Positions 9,479 through 18,128 of a DNA stretch of 64,000 nt are shown in pieces. Origin of the DNA: Allobosea sp. 47.2.35. GTDB lineage: Bacteria > Pseudomonadota > Alphaproteobacteria > Rhizobiales > Beijerinckiaceae. The position numbers and the translations under genes were made by a program. A model generated the notes under the pieces. That model was not told where the DNA came from. It saw only the letters and a list, made by a program, of their open reading frames with translations, and did not search any database. The stretch lies in assembly GCF_024655635.1 (NCBI RefSeq), contig NZ_JANLGI010000014.1:90016-154015 (forward strand), read 5' to 3'. Each line of letters begins with the position of its first letter. The first letter of the stretch is position 1.

Positions 9479-9726
9479 GCGGTGGTCCTTGGTTGCGTAT
9501 AGCTCGGATATTCCAGCTTCGGGTTCTAGGCGAGCCCCCTGATTTTGCGCAATATCCCGGTTGATGACGTTTGCGTTTGCGTGTTTGCAAGTTCGATCAC
9601 GTTTGCGCGACGGCTGTGATCGCTGTGCCGCATTGCACGCTTTACGAACCCTTAAAAGCGCCATGTTTGAATCCTGTGTGACCTGACCGCATCGCGAGGC
9701 GGCTTGGCGGCCGAAAACGGGGCAGG
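9479..9726. promoter_or_regulatory. Divergent intergenic region with four GTTTGC repeats
   Basis: 248 bp between the divergent doxX-like and PBP1a genes, visibly less GC-rich than the coding DNA around it. GTTTGC occurs at 9569, 9575, 9583 and 9601, all on the plus strand. Nothing else coding is seen. It must contain promoters for both genes, but I cannot place -35/-10 boxes with confidence. Confidence 0.5.
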
Positions 9727-11877
9727 ATGAACGACCGGATTGCACGAGGCGAGCGGCGCGAGCCCTCCTTTGGTTATGAGCGTGACGAGCGTCACGTGGA
9801 CGGTGACATGCGCCTTTCTCCAGACGATCGCCCCTCTCGCTTTCAGAAGGCCGCGGCGCAGCCCGAGCCGAGCCGGCAGCTCCGCAACCCGCCGAGGCGC
9901 GACAAGCGTGGCGGCGGCGGCAAGCGCCGTGGCCGTCGCGGCCGCCGCTCGTTCCTGGGCGGCCTGTTCTACTGGTCGATGGTGCTTGGCCTCTGGTGCC
10001 TCATCGGCGTCGGGGGTGTGGTTGCCTATCACGCTTCGCAACTGCCGCCGATCGACCAGCTCACCGTGCCGAAGCGGCCGCCGAACATCGCGATCCTCGC
10101 CGCCGACGGTTCGCTGCTCGCCAATCGCGGCGAGACCGGCGGACGCACCATCACGATCGGCGAGGTGCCGCCCTATCTGCCGCGCGCCTTCGTCGCGATC
10201 GAGGACAAGCGCTTCTACGATCATTTCGGCATCGACCCGATCGGCATCACCCGCGCGCTCGTCACCAATCTGCGTGGGCGCGGCGTGGCGCAGGGCGGCT
10301 CGACGCTGACCCAGCAACTCGCCAAGAACCTCTTCCTGACGCAGGAGCGCACGGCAGCCCGCAAGATCCAGGAGGCGATCCTGGCGCTTTGGCTGGAGCG
10401 CACCTACACCAAGGATCAGATCCTCGAACTCTATCTCAACCGCGTCTATTTCGGCTCGGGCGCCTATGGCGTCGAGGCGGCCGCGCAGCGCTATTTCAAC
10501 AAGTCCGCGCGCTCGGTGACGATCGCGGAGGCCGCGATGCTGGCCGGTCTCGTCCAGGCGCCGTCGCGGCTCGCGCCCAACCGCAATCCCGATCTGGCCG
10601 AGAAGCGTGCCCAGCTCGTCGTCGCCGCGATGGCCGATCAGGGCTTCATCACCCAGGCCGCGGCCAAGACCGCGCTGACCGCGCCGGCCGAAGTGCCCGA
10701 GCGGGTCGGTGCCGGCTCGGTCAATTACGCCGCCGACTACGTCATGGACGTGCTCGACGATTTCATCGGCGCGGTCGAGGGCGACGTCACCGTCCTGACC
10801 TCGATCGATTCGAAGCTGCAGTCCTCGGCCGAGACGACGCTCGTCGATGCGCTGTCGGCGCAGGGCGCCAAGCTGAACGCGTCGCAGGGCGCGGTCGTCT
10901 CGCTCGCGCCCGACGGTGCCATCCGCGCGCTGATCGGCGGGCGCGACTATACCAAGAGCCAGTTCAACCGCGCCACGGCGGCGCGCCGCCAGCCGGGCTC
11001 CTCGTTCAAGCCCTTCGTCTATCTGACGGCGCTCGAGAAGGGCATGACGCCGGATACCATCCGCGACGACGCCCCGGTTTCGATCAAGGGCTGGGAGCCG
11101 GAAAACTATTCGCGCAACTATCGCGGCCCGGTGACGCTCGCGACCGCGATGCAGCATTCGCTCAACACGGTCGCCGCCCGCCTGATCCAGGAGGTGACGC
11201 CCAGGGAGGTCATCCGCACGGCCCAGCGCCTCGGCATCAACTCGGCCCTGCAGCCGAATCTGTCGCTGGCGCTCGGCACATCGGAGGTGACGCCGCTGGA
11301 GCTGACGGCCGCCTATGCGACCTTCGCCAATGGTGGCCAGTCGGTGCTGCCCTATGTCATCCGCGAGGTGCGGCAGACCAACGGCAAGGTCGTCTATGCC
11401 CGCAAGGCCGCGAATCTCGGCCCGGTCATCCAGCCGCAGAACCTCGCCATGATCAACACCATGTTCAACGGCGTGATGAACGGCGGCACCGGCAGCAAGT
11501 TCAACATCCCGGGCTGGCAGGTCGGCGGCAAGTCCGGCACGACGCAGGATTATGGCGACGCCTGGTTCGTCGGCTTCACCGCCAAGCTCGTCACGGCGGT
11601 CTGGGTCGGCAATGACGACGCTTCGAAGATGAAGCGCGTCACCGGGGCCGGCCTGCCCGGCGAAATCTGGGGCAAGTACATGAAGGCGGCCCATGCTGGT
11701 GCGCAGCCCGTTCCGTTGCCGGGCGGCCTCTGGCAGGGCGCTCCGAAGGCGATCGGCGATGGGGCACCGGTGGCGGATGCCCGTCAGCTCGAAGCGCCTC
11801 CGCCGACCAGCGATCGCGCCTGGGTGCCCCCCCGGCCGCAGGAGAAGAACTTCTTCGAGCGGCTCTTCGGCGGCTGA
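9727..11877 (+). CDS. Class A penicillin-binding protein (PBP1A-like, transglycosylase/transpeptidase)
   Basis: A 716-residue bifunctional peptidoglycan synthase. It has a basic, low-complexity cytoplasmic N-terminus, one membrane anchor at about residues 75-97 and a GT51 glycosyltransferase with catalytic Glu159 in EDKRFYDHFG. The transpeptidase has SxxK at Ser425-Lys428, SLN at 478-480 and KSGTT at 602-606. KSGTT is an accepted variant of KTGTT. It acts in the periplasm, polymerising lipid II and cross-linking peptides. It is monocistronic, with its own upstream region. The tail after residue 680 is Pro-rich and disordered-looking. Confidence 0.92.
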   Translation: MNDRIARGERREPSFGYERDERHVDGDMRLSPDDRPSRFQKAAAQPEPSRQLRNPPRRDKRGGGGKRRGRRGRRSFLGGLFYWSMVLGLWCLIGVGGVVAYHASQLPPIDQLTVPKRPPNIAILAADGSLLANRGETGGRTITIGEVPPYLPRAFVAIEDKRFYDHFGIDPIGITRALVTNLRGRGVAQGGSTLTQQLAKNLFLTQERTAARKIQEAILALWLERTYTKDQILELYLNRVYFGSGAYGVEAAAQRYFNKSARSVTIAEAAMLAGLVQAPSRLAPNRNPDLAEKRAQLVVAAMADQGFITQAAAKTALTAPAEVPERVGAGSVNYAADYVMDVLDDFIGAVEGDVTVLTSIDSKLQSSAETTLVDALSAQGAKLNASQGAVVSLAPDGAIRALIGGRDYTKSQFNRATAARRQPGSSFKPFVYLTALEKGMTPDTIRDDAPVSIKGWEPENYSRNYRGPVTLATAMQHSLNTVAARLIQEVTPREVIRTAQRLGINSALQPNLSLALGTSEVTPLELTAAYATFANGGQSVLPYVIREVRQTNGKVVYARKAANLGPVIQPQNLAMINTMFNGVMNGGTGSKFNIPGWQVGGKSGTTQDYGDAWFVGFTAKLVTAVWVGNDDASKMKRVTGAGLPGEIWGKYMKAAHAGAQPVPLPGGLWQGAPKAIGDGAPVADARQLEAPPPTSDRAWVPPRPQEKNFFERLFGG

Positions 11878-11881
11878 GGTC

Positions 11882-13078
11882 CTAAGCCTTCGCCGATCGG
11901 ATGCCTCGCGTCGCGCGGAACAGGACGAGCGCGGTCACGCCCAGCGCCGACATCACCAGCGGCAAGGGCAGCGCGGCGTTCTTCAGGAGATGCCCGACGA
12001 GCAGCCCGACGCAGGCCGAGAGCAGCATCTGGCAGAGCCCGTTGAAGGACGAGGCCGCGCCGGCCCGGTCGGGGAAGGGCATCATCGCCGAGGCCTGGGC
12101 CTGCGGCATGGTCAGCCCGACGCCGCAGGCATAGAGCGCCATTGGCACGACCACCCCGGCCGCGCCGCCGAAGCCGGTGAGCACGCAAATCAGCATGATC
12201 ACGCCGCCGCCGGCGAGGCAGGCGACGCCGATGGCGATGACCCCGTCCATGCCGCGCCGCCCGACCAGCCGCTGCGCGATGATCGTGCCCAGGATGTAGC
12301 CGAGTACGCCGAAGCCGAAGGAGAAGCCGTATGCGATCGGCGAGAGTCCGTAGACGCCGATCAGCACGAAGGACGAGCCGGAGATGAAGGCGAAGAGCCC
12401 GGCATAGGCGAGCGCCGTCAGCGCGACATAGACGCGGAAGGCGCGATTATGCAGCAGCGTGCCGAAGCCCCGGAATATGCTGACGAGGGAAAGCGGCTGC
12501 GGCGAGCGCGCCCGCAGCGTCTCCGGCATCACGGTGACGATGACGGCCGCGAGCATCAGCCCGAAGGCGAGCGAGGCGATGAACGTCGAGCGCCAGCCGA
12601 AGGCGACCTGCAGGACGCCGCCGATCACCGGCGCGATCGCCGGGACCAGCCCCATGATCATGCCCATGCGTGCGAGCTCGCGCCCGGCGCGCGGGCCGTC
12701 ATAGAGATCACGCACCATGGCGCGGCCGAGCACGATCGGACCCGATGCCCCGAGCGCCTGGAAGGCCCGCGCCAGCGTCAGCGCGCCGATCGAGGGGGCG
12801 AAGGCGCAGGCCAGCGTCGCCAGCCCGAACAGGGCGAGCCCTGCGAGCAGGACGGGCTTGCGCCCCAGCCTGTCGGAAAGCGGTCCCCAGACAATCTGCC
12901 CGGCGGCGAAGCCGAACAGGAAAGAGGACAGCGTCGCCTGCGCGCCGGCGACATCGGTCTGCATCACTCGCGCGATCTCGGGCAGCGACGGCAGGTAGAA
13001 ATCGGTCGAGAGAGGCCCAAGCGCCGTCAGCATGGCGAGCACGGCGGTCATCGCCAGCGTATCGGGACGAAGCGTCAT
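11882..13078 (-). CDS. Bcr/CflA family drug-resistance MFS transporter
   Basis: A 398-residue, 12-helix major facilitator. The N-terminal PLSTDFYLPSLPEIA and the loop 2-3 motif GPLSDRLGRKPVLLAG match the Bcr/CflA drug:proton antiporter branch. Typical substrates of the branch are bicyclomycin or chloramphenicol-like compounds; the actual substrate is unknown here. Its stop codon lies 4 bp from the PBP1A stop on the opposite strand. Confidence 0.85.
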   Translation of the reverse strand: MTLRPDTLAMTAVLAMLTALGPLSTDFYLPSLPEIARVMQTDVAGAQATLSSFLFGFAAGQIVWGPLSDRLGRKPVLLAGLALFGLATLACAFAPSIGALTLARAFQALGASGPIVLGRAMVRDLYDGPRAGRELARMGMIMGLVPAIAPVIGGVLQVAFGWRSTFIASLAFGLMLAAVIVTVMPETLRARSPQPLSLVSIFRGFGTLLHNRAFRVYVALTALAYAGLFAFISGSSFVLIGVYGLSPIAYGFSFGFGVLGYILGTIIAQRLVGRRGMDGVIAIGVACLAGGGVIMLICVLTGFGGAAGVVVPMALYACGVGLTMPQAQASAMMPFPDRAGAASSFNGLCQMLLSACVGLLVGHLLKNAALPLPLVMSALGVTALVLFRATRGIRSAKA

Positions 13079-13140
13079 GCAGGGCCTCCGGCGTGGCCGG
13101 AACGGGCCGCGCTGCCCGGCCCTGCTACGACGTCAGCCGG

Positions 13141-13809
13141 TCATCCGGCAATGGCCTGGGCCGCCGGTCGGTCCTGCGTTTCGCCGTGATAAGCCGTCGC
13201 CCGCATCGAGGCTCGCTCGGAGAAGGCCTCGTACCAGCGTGTCAATCGCGGACGCCCGGAGCGGAAATCCGGCAGGTCGCGGAATTCGAGCCAGGCGATC
13301 GCCGTCGCCAGCCCGATATGGCCGATATGGACGGGTTCATCGAGGCTTTCGCTGCGCTCGAGCACGTCGAAGCTCTCGACCAGCTTGGCCGTCTGCCCCT
13401 TTTGAAGGGGCGGGTAACGCAGAGGCTCCGGCCGGCGCAGCGTCTCCCAGCGCAAGGCGATGCCGGCATCGCAGAGCCCTTGCGCGATGGCGTGCAGGCG
13501 CAGCGACTGCCAGCGCGCCTTGCCATCGGCGGGGATCAAACGGCGCCCGCCATGCAATCCGTCGAGATAGTCGCAGATCACCAGCGAGTCGAAGATCGCG
13601 CCGGCTTCCGGCGTGATCAGCACCGGCACCTTGCCGAGCGGATTGACCGCGAAGATCTCGGGATTCCGGTTGGTCGGGCTCGTCTCCTGATCGACGATGT
13701 CGAGGCGATCGGCGATCCCGGCCTCATGCGCGAACACGATGGTCTTGCGCGCATAGGGCGAATGGCTCTGCGAATGCAGCGTCAACCGCTCGCTGGACGG
13801 CGCGCTCAC
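13141..13809 (-). CDS. Glutathione S-transferase family protein
   Basis: A 222-residue cytosolic GST-fold protein. The N-terminal thioredoxin-like domain has SHSPYARK in the catalytic loop, the cis-Pro segment KVPVLI and the glutathione gamma-Glu-binding segment FDSLVICDYL. An all-helical C-terminal domain follows. It overlaps the upstream diaminopropionate ammonia-lyase gene by 4 bp (its start lies inside that gene's stop), so the two are one transcript. That linkage is not a known pathway. Confidence 0.85.
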   Translation of the reverse strand: MSAPSSERLTLHSQSHSPYARKTIVFAHEAGIADRLDIVDQETSPTNRNPEIFAVNPLGKVPVLITPEAGAIFDSLVICDYLDGLHGGRRLIPADGKARWQSLRLHAIAQGLCDAGIALRWETLRRPEPLRYPPLQKGQTAKLVESFDVLERSESLDEPVHIGHIGLATAIAWLEFRDLPDFRSGRPRLTRWYEAFSERASMRATAYHGETQDRPAAQAIAG

Positions 13810-14990
13810 GCGACCTCCTCCGGCTTGAGGCCGACGAGCTCGGCATAGCGTGCGGGGTCGGTCGCGCCCTCGGTATTGACGAGGAAGACGCGCGATTGGC
13901 CGTCGAGCTTCAGCGCCGCGCGCGCCTGCGGATCGCGCAAGGCCGCCAGCAATCCGGCGAGCCCGGCCCCGCCGCTTTCACCGGCGACGATGGCAGGGTC
14001 GCCCGCGCTCGGGCGAGCCAGGCGGTTCATCGCCTCGACGGCATCGGAATCCTCGGCCGTCATGAAGGCATCGGCGGCGCGATAGAGCACGCGCAGCGCC
14101 AAGGGCGAGGGATCATAGCATTCCAGCATCGCCATCACGGTCGGTGCGCCATGCGGGATCTTGCCGGGCTTGCCGCGCTTGGCCGCCTCGAAGATGCAGG
14201 CCGCGCGCGATGGCTCGACCACGGTGAAGAACGGCCGTGCCTCTCCGAAGCTGCTTTGCATCTGTGCGGCGAGCGCGGCGGCGATGCCGCCGACGCCAGC
14301 TTGCACGAAGACATGTGTCGGCCGCTCGGGCATCTCGGCCAGCCCTTCGCGGGCGATGGCGGTGTAGCCCTGCATCACCAGGCCGGGGATGCGCTCGTAG
14401 CCTTCCCAGGAGGTGTCGGAGACGATCGTCCAGCCACGCTCGGTCGCGACGCGGGCGGCCTCGACCACGGAATCGTCATAGGTGCCGGAGACGCGCACCA
14501 TCTCGGCGCCGAAGCGGGCGATCGCCGCGACGCGCTCGTCGCTGACGCCGCCATGCACGAAGATCACAGCCTTGGCTCCGAGCAGTTGCGCGCCCTGCGC
14601 CACCGAGCGGCCATGGTTGCCGTCAGTCGCGCAGGCGAAGGTCATGCCGGCCGCCGCCTCGCGGACAGCGGGGTCGTTCATGTCGGCATCGCCGAGCGGC
14701 CGGCCGAGCGCCTCGGATGCCGTCTCAAGCGCCAGCCGGATCACCGCATAGGCGCCGCCGAGCGCCTTGAAGCTGCCGAGCCCGAGGCGCTGGCCCTCGT
14801 CCTTGATGAAGAGCGCGCCGATGCCGAGCGCGGCGGCGAGAGCCGGCAGGCTGTGCAGCGGCGTCGGCACATGGTTGGGCCGCTCCGCCAGATGCGCTGC
14901 GATCGCGTTCGCTCCGGCCGGCCCGAGTGTCTCGACATCCTCCGGATGCAGGGCGGACCGGTAGTCCGGATGATGGTTGAGCAGGAACAT
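13806..14990 (-). CDS. dpaL: 2,3-diaminopropionate ammonia-lyase
   Basis: A 394-residue fold-type II PLP enzyme that splits 2,3-diaminopropionate into pyruvate and two ammonia. The PLP Lys is K75 in GLGSFKALGG, a phosphate-binding glycine stretch lies later (QAGVGGIAAAL), and TDGNHGRSVA is typical. Length and sequence fit DpaL rather than threonine dehydratase. A divergent Lrp/AsnC regulator sits 104 bp away, a common arrangement in which an amino acid-responsive regulator controls its neighbour. Confidence 0.9.
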   Translation of the reverse strand: MFLLNHHPDYRSALHPEDVETLGPAGANAIAAHLAERPNHVPTPLHSLPALAAALGIGALFIKDEGQRLGLGSFKALGGAYAVIRLALETASEALGRPLGDADMNDPAVREAAAGMTFACATDGNHGRSVAQGAQLLGAKAVIFVHGGVSDERVAAIARFGAEMVRVSGTYDDSVVEAARVATERGWTIVSDTSWEGYERIPGLVMQGYTAIAREGLAEMPERPTHVFVQAGVGGIAAALAAQMQSSFGEARPFFTVVEPSRAACIFEAAKRGKPGKIPHGAPTVMAMLECYDPSPLALRVLYRAADAFMTAEDSDAVEAMNRLARPSAGDPAIVAGESGGAGLAGLLAALRDPQARAALKLDGQSRVFLVNTEGATDPARYAELVGLKPEEVA

Positions 14991-15094
14991 GGCGGCCTCG
15001 TCTGGCTGGATTGCCCGAATGGATATTGCATCGTGGGCGAAAAAGGCGCTGGATTTGGTCCCCCACCTTGCAAGTTTCTTTCACAGGATGAGGC
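14991..15094. promoter_or_regulatory. Divergent dpaL / Lrp-type regulator intergenic region
   Basis: 104 bp separate the two divergent starts. The layout implies promoters for both genes and probably the operator of the Lrp protein. I see no clear palindrome to nominate as the binding site. Confidence 0.5.
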
Positions 15095-15574
15095 ATGGCC
15101 GAGCCGACCGCTCATGATCTCGACGCTTTCGATCGGGCGATCCTCACGATCCTCCAGCAAGACAACACCACGCCGCAGCGGGTGATCGGCGAGCGCGTCA
15201 ATCTCTCGGCGCCGGCCGTGCAGCGCCGCATCCGCCGGATGGAGGCGACCGGTGTCATCCGCGCCAATGTCGCGGTGGTCGATCCCGCCGCGCTCGGCCA
15301 CCCGATCACGCTCTTCGTCGAGATCGAGCTGGTCAGCGAGACCGCGCCCGACATCGACGCGGCCAAGAGCGCCTTCCTCGCCGCGCCGGAGGTACAGCAA
15401 TGCTATTACGTCACTGGCGAGGTCGACTTCATGCTGGTCGTGCTGGTGCCGAGCATGGCGGCCTATGAGGCGCTGACGCGGCGCCTGTTCTTCGCCAATC
15501 CCAATATCCGCAAGTTCCGTTCCTTTGTCGCGATGGATCGGGTCAAGACGGGGCTTGGCGTGCCCATCCCCTAG
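15095..15574 (+). CDS. Lrp/AsnC family transcriptional regulator
   Basis: A 159-residue regulator with an N-terminal AsnC-type helix-turn-helix (about residues 12-62, RVNLSAPAVQRRIRRMEATGVI) and a C-terminal RAM ligand-binding domain with YYVTGEVDFMLVV. Such proteins form octamers and sense amino acids. Divergence from dpaL suggests it controls diaminopropionate breakdown, but the effector is inferred from position only. Confidence 0.9.
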   Translation: MAEPTAHDLDAFDRAILTILQQDNTTPQRVIGERVNLSAPAVQRRIRRMEATGVIRANVAVVDPAALGHPITLFVEIELVSETAPDIDAAKSAFLAAPEVQQCYYVTGEVDFMLVVLVPSMAAYEALTRRLFFANPNIRKFRSFVAMDRVKTGLGVPIP

Positions 15575-15680
15575 TTGCCCCGCGACGGGAGCAGGGCGGC
15601 TATCGCCGGGCCGTCTTGTTCCGGCCGCTTCGATATGCGACCGCGAACGGACGTGACGAACGAGCCTGGCGGGCCTTGCC

Positions 15681-17480
15681 GTGATCACCGTGAAAGCCTC
15701 GGACATGCCGGCCGGAGAGGGCGAAGCGCCGCAAGGCTGGCGCGCGCTCGTCCGCTCCAGCGAGATCGGCATCGTGGCGCTGGCCGCCATGGTCGGCGTG
15801 CTCGCCGGGCTGGTCGTGCTGGCGATGTCCTTCACCACGCAGCTCCTGCATGAGCTGATCTTCGGTCTCGCGCCTGGCCAGCGGCTCTCGATCACCACCA
15901 CGATTCCCGCCTGGCGGGCGGTCGCCGGGCCGGTTCTCGGCGGCCTCGCCATCGGCTTCGCCTCCTGGCTGTTCTTCCGCCGCCGCAAGCAGCCGATCGA
16001 CCCGATCGAGGCCAATGCGCTGCATGGCGGGCGCATGTCCTTTCGCGACAGTGCCTTCGTCGCGCTCCAGACCATGGGCTCCAGCGGCGCGGGCGCCTCT
16101 GTCGGACTCGAAGCCGGCTATACCCAGGCCGCGAGCGGGCTCGCCTCGCATATCGGGCGTCGCCTGCGGCTGCGCCGGGCGGATATGCGCCTCATGGTCG
16201 GCTGCGCCGCCGGCGGGGCCATCGGCGCGGCCTTCGATGCGCCGCTGACCGGCGCCTTCTACGCTTTCGAACTGATCCTCGGCAGCTACTCGATCGCCGC
16301 CTTCGTGCCGGTGATGGCCGCGACCTTCATGGCGACGGTGACGCATAGCCTGCTCTCGCCCTCGCTGCTTGCGGTCGAGGTGCCGCCGATCGGGCTGATC
16401 ACCATGGCGAACCTGCCTCTGGTGGTGATGCTTGGCGCCACCTGCGGGCTCGTCGGCATCGTCGTGATGCGCGCGGCTGCCTTCGTCGAAGCTGGCTTCC
16501 GCCGCTCGCGGATTCCGACCTGGCTCAGGCCTGCCTTTGGCGGTCTGTTGGTCGGCGCGCTCGCGGTCTGGAACCCCTCGGTGTTCTCGGCCGGCCATGG
16601 CGCGATCAATCTCTATCTCGGCATCGATGCCAGCCTCGCGCTGTTCGCGCTGGTGCTCGTCGCCAAGGCATTGGCCTCCTCGGTCTCGATCGGCTCCGGC
16701 TTCCGCGGTGGCCTGTTCTTCGCCTCGCTCCTGCTAGGCGTGCTGACCGGGCGCCTCTTCATCGGCCTGCTGACGCTCGCCTTCCCGAACTTGGCCGGTC
16801 ACGAGACGCTGTTCGCGTTGGTCGGCATGAGCTCGCTCGCGGTCTCGATCGTTGGCGGGCCGATGACCATGACGCTGCTCGCGCTCGAAATGACCGGCGA
16901 CCTCAAACTGACTCTCGCGGTCGTCGGCGCGGCCGGCGCGGCTTCGCTGGTGACGCGCCGGCTCTTCGGCTTCTCCTTCGCGACCTGGCGCTTCCATTTG
17001 CGTGGCGAGAGCATCCGCGGCGCCCATGATGTCGGCTGGATGCGTGACCTCACCGCCGGCAGCATGATGCGCCTGGAGGTGCCGAAGATCGCGGCCGACG
17101 CCAGCATCGCCGAGGCGCGGCTGAAATACCCGCCGGGCTCGACCAGCTATCTCGTCGCCATCGGCTCCGGCGACGCCTATGCCGGGATGGTGCCGCCGGG
17201 TGCGCTCTACGAGCCCGATCCGGCACTGGACGAGGAAGCGGCTGCCGAGCCCGCGCCGCGCACCGTGCGCCATCTCCTGCGCAATCCCGATCGGATGCTG
17301 CTCGCCGACATGACGGTGCGCGACACGCTGAAGCTGTTCGAGGAGGCCGAGAGCGAGGCCCTGCCGGTCGTCGCCGACCGCGACAGCCGCCGCATCGTCG
17401 GCATCCTCAGCGAGGCGCATGCGATCAAGCGCTATAGCGACGAGGTCAGCCGCCGCAACCGCGAGCTGACCGGGGAATAG
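15681..17480 (+). CDS. ClC family chloride channel / transporter with C-terminal CBS domains
   Basis: A 599-residue protein. The ClC membrane domain spans about residues 25-430, with SSGAGASVGLEAGYTQ at the position of the GxEGP selectivity motif (gating Glu kept) and GSGFRGGLFFASLLLG at the GxFxP position. A C-terminal part of ~150 residues contains at least one CBS-type segment (LPVVADRDSRRIVGILSEA). It would exchange chloride for protons or conduct anions across the inner membrane. The start is uncertain: GTG 15681, GTG 15690 and ATG 15705 are all in frame and none has a strong ribosome site. Confidence 0.88.
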   Translation: MITVKASDMPAGEGEAPQGWRALVRSSEIGIVALAAMVGVLAGLVVLAMSFTTQLLHELIFGLAPGQRLSITTTIPAWRAVAGPVLGGLAIGFASWLFFRRRKQPIDPIEANALHGGRMSFRDSAFVALQTMGSSGAGASVGLEAGYTQAASGLASHIGRRLRLRRADMRLMVGCAAGGAIGAAFDAPLTGAFYAFELILGSYSIAAFVPVMAATFMATVTHSLLSPSLLAVEVPPIGLITMANLPLVVMLGATCGLVGIVVMRAAAFVEAGFRRSRIPTWLRPAFGGLLVGALAVWNPSVFSAGHGAINLYLGIDASLALFALVLVAKALASSVSIGSGFRGGLFFASLLLGVLTGRLFIGLLTLAFPNLAGHETLFALVGMSSLAVSIVGGPMTMTLLALEMTGDLKLTLAVVGAAGAASLVTRRLFGFSFATWRFHLRGESIRGAHDVGWMRDLTAGSMMRLEVPKIAADASIAEARLKYPPGSTSYLVAIGSGDAYAGMVPPGALYEPDPALDEEAAAEPAPRTVRHLLRNPDRMLLADMTVRDTLKLFEEAESEALPVVADRDSRRIVGILSEAHAIKRYSDEVSRRNRELTGE

Positions 17481-17489
17481 CTGGAAGGC

Positions 17490-18005
17490 TCAGGCCGAAG
17501 GCAGGGCGACGCTCGTGACGACGCGCCAGTCCGCGATCGGCACATCCTGGCCGGAGGTCACGATGCCGATCCGGTCGAAGCGGATGGGGCGGCCGGCGAG
17601 GCGGGCATCGATCTCCGCGATGGCCGCAGCCTTTGCGGAGGCCTCGACCGGACCGTAGAGCAGCGAGACATGCGGCATGAAGCTGGCCAGGCCCTCGGAA
17701 TCGAGCGCCTGCTTCAGCTTCGCCAGGGCCGGCGAGACGGCGAAGCGGGCATAGAACGAGCGGAAATAGGCATCGCTTCCCTCGACGATGGAGACAGGCT
17801 CCGCGAAGACCTCGACCGCACTGGCAGCCGCCACGATCGCGCGCTCCAGCGCGGCAGGCGTCGTCTCCGTGTCGCCCTGTAATGTCAGATGCGGCGCGAA
17901 GAACGGCGTGCCGAAACGGTCTGACAGTTCGCCGACAATCCCGGTCAACAGCGCTTCGTCGGAAGGTGCCGGCATCAGCCAGAGAGAATGAATCCGCACT
18001 GTCAT
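17490..18005 (-). CDS. 2H phosphoesterase / cyclic phosphodiesterase-like protein
   Basis: A 171-residue protein with the two catalytic H-x-T/S motifs of the 2H superfamily, HLT at residues 39-41 and HVS at 112-114, spaced as in plant- and yeast-type cyclic nucleotide phosphodiesterases. These enzymes open 2',3'-cyclic phosphates or related bonds at RNA ends; the substrate here is unknown. Start 18005 has GAAAGG upstream and avoids an 8-residue extension. Confidence 0.75.
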   Translation of the reverse strand: MTVRIHSLWLMPAPSDEALLTGIVGELSDRFGTPFFAPHLTLQGDTETTPAALERAIVAAASAVEVFAEPVSIVEGSDAYFRSFYARFAVSPALAKLKQALDSEGLASFMPHVSLLYGPVEASAKAAAIAEIDARLAGRPIRFDRIGIVTSGQDVPIADWRVVTSVALPSA

Positions 18006-18128
18006 CTGCCTTTCACAAAGCTCTTGCATAGACTGCGCCCCGTGCGTAACGTTTATTTCAACGGAGCCGATTGTGGAAGAAATATTCCATTGTCAGGCGA
18101 TAAGAGCAGAACCGGGGGAGTAGGCGCC

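Noticed and set aside
9652..11694. Open frame of 680 codons on the minus strand across PBP1A
   Set aside because: Shadow of the plus-strand PBP, whose catalytic motifs are all in place.
9727..11877. PBP1A with a mutated KTG box
   Set aside because: KSGTT is an accepted variant of the motif, and SxxK and SxN are intact.
13141..14990. GST and dpaL as a known detoxification pathway
   Set aside because: They overlap by 4 bp, but no established pathway links glutathione transfer and diaminopropionate breakdown. I report only co-transcription.
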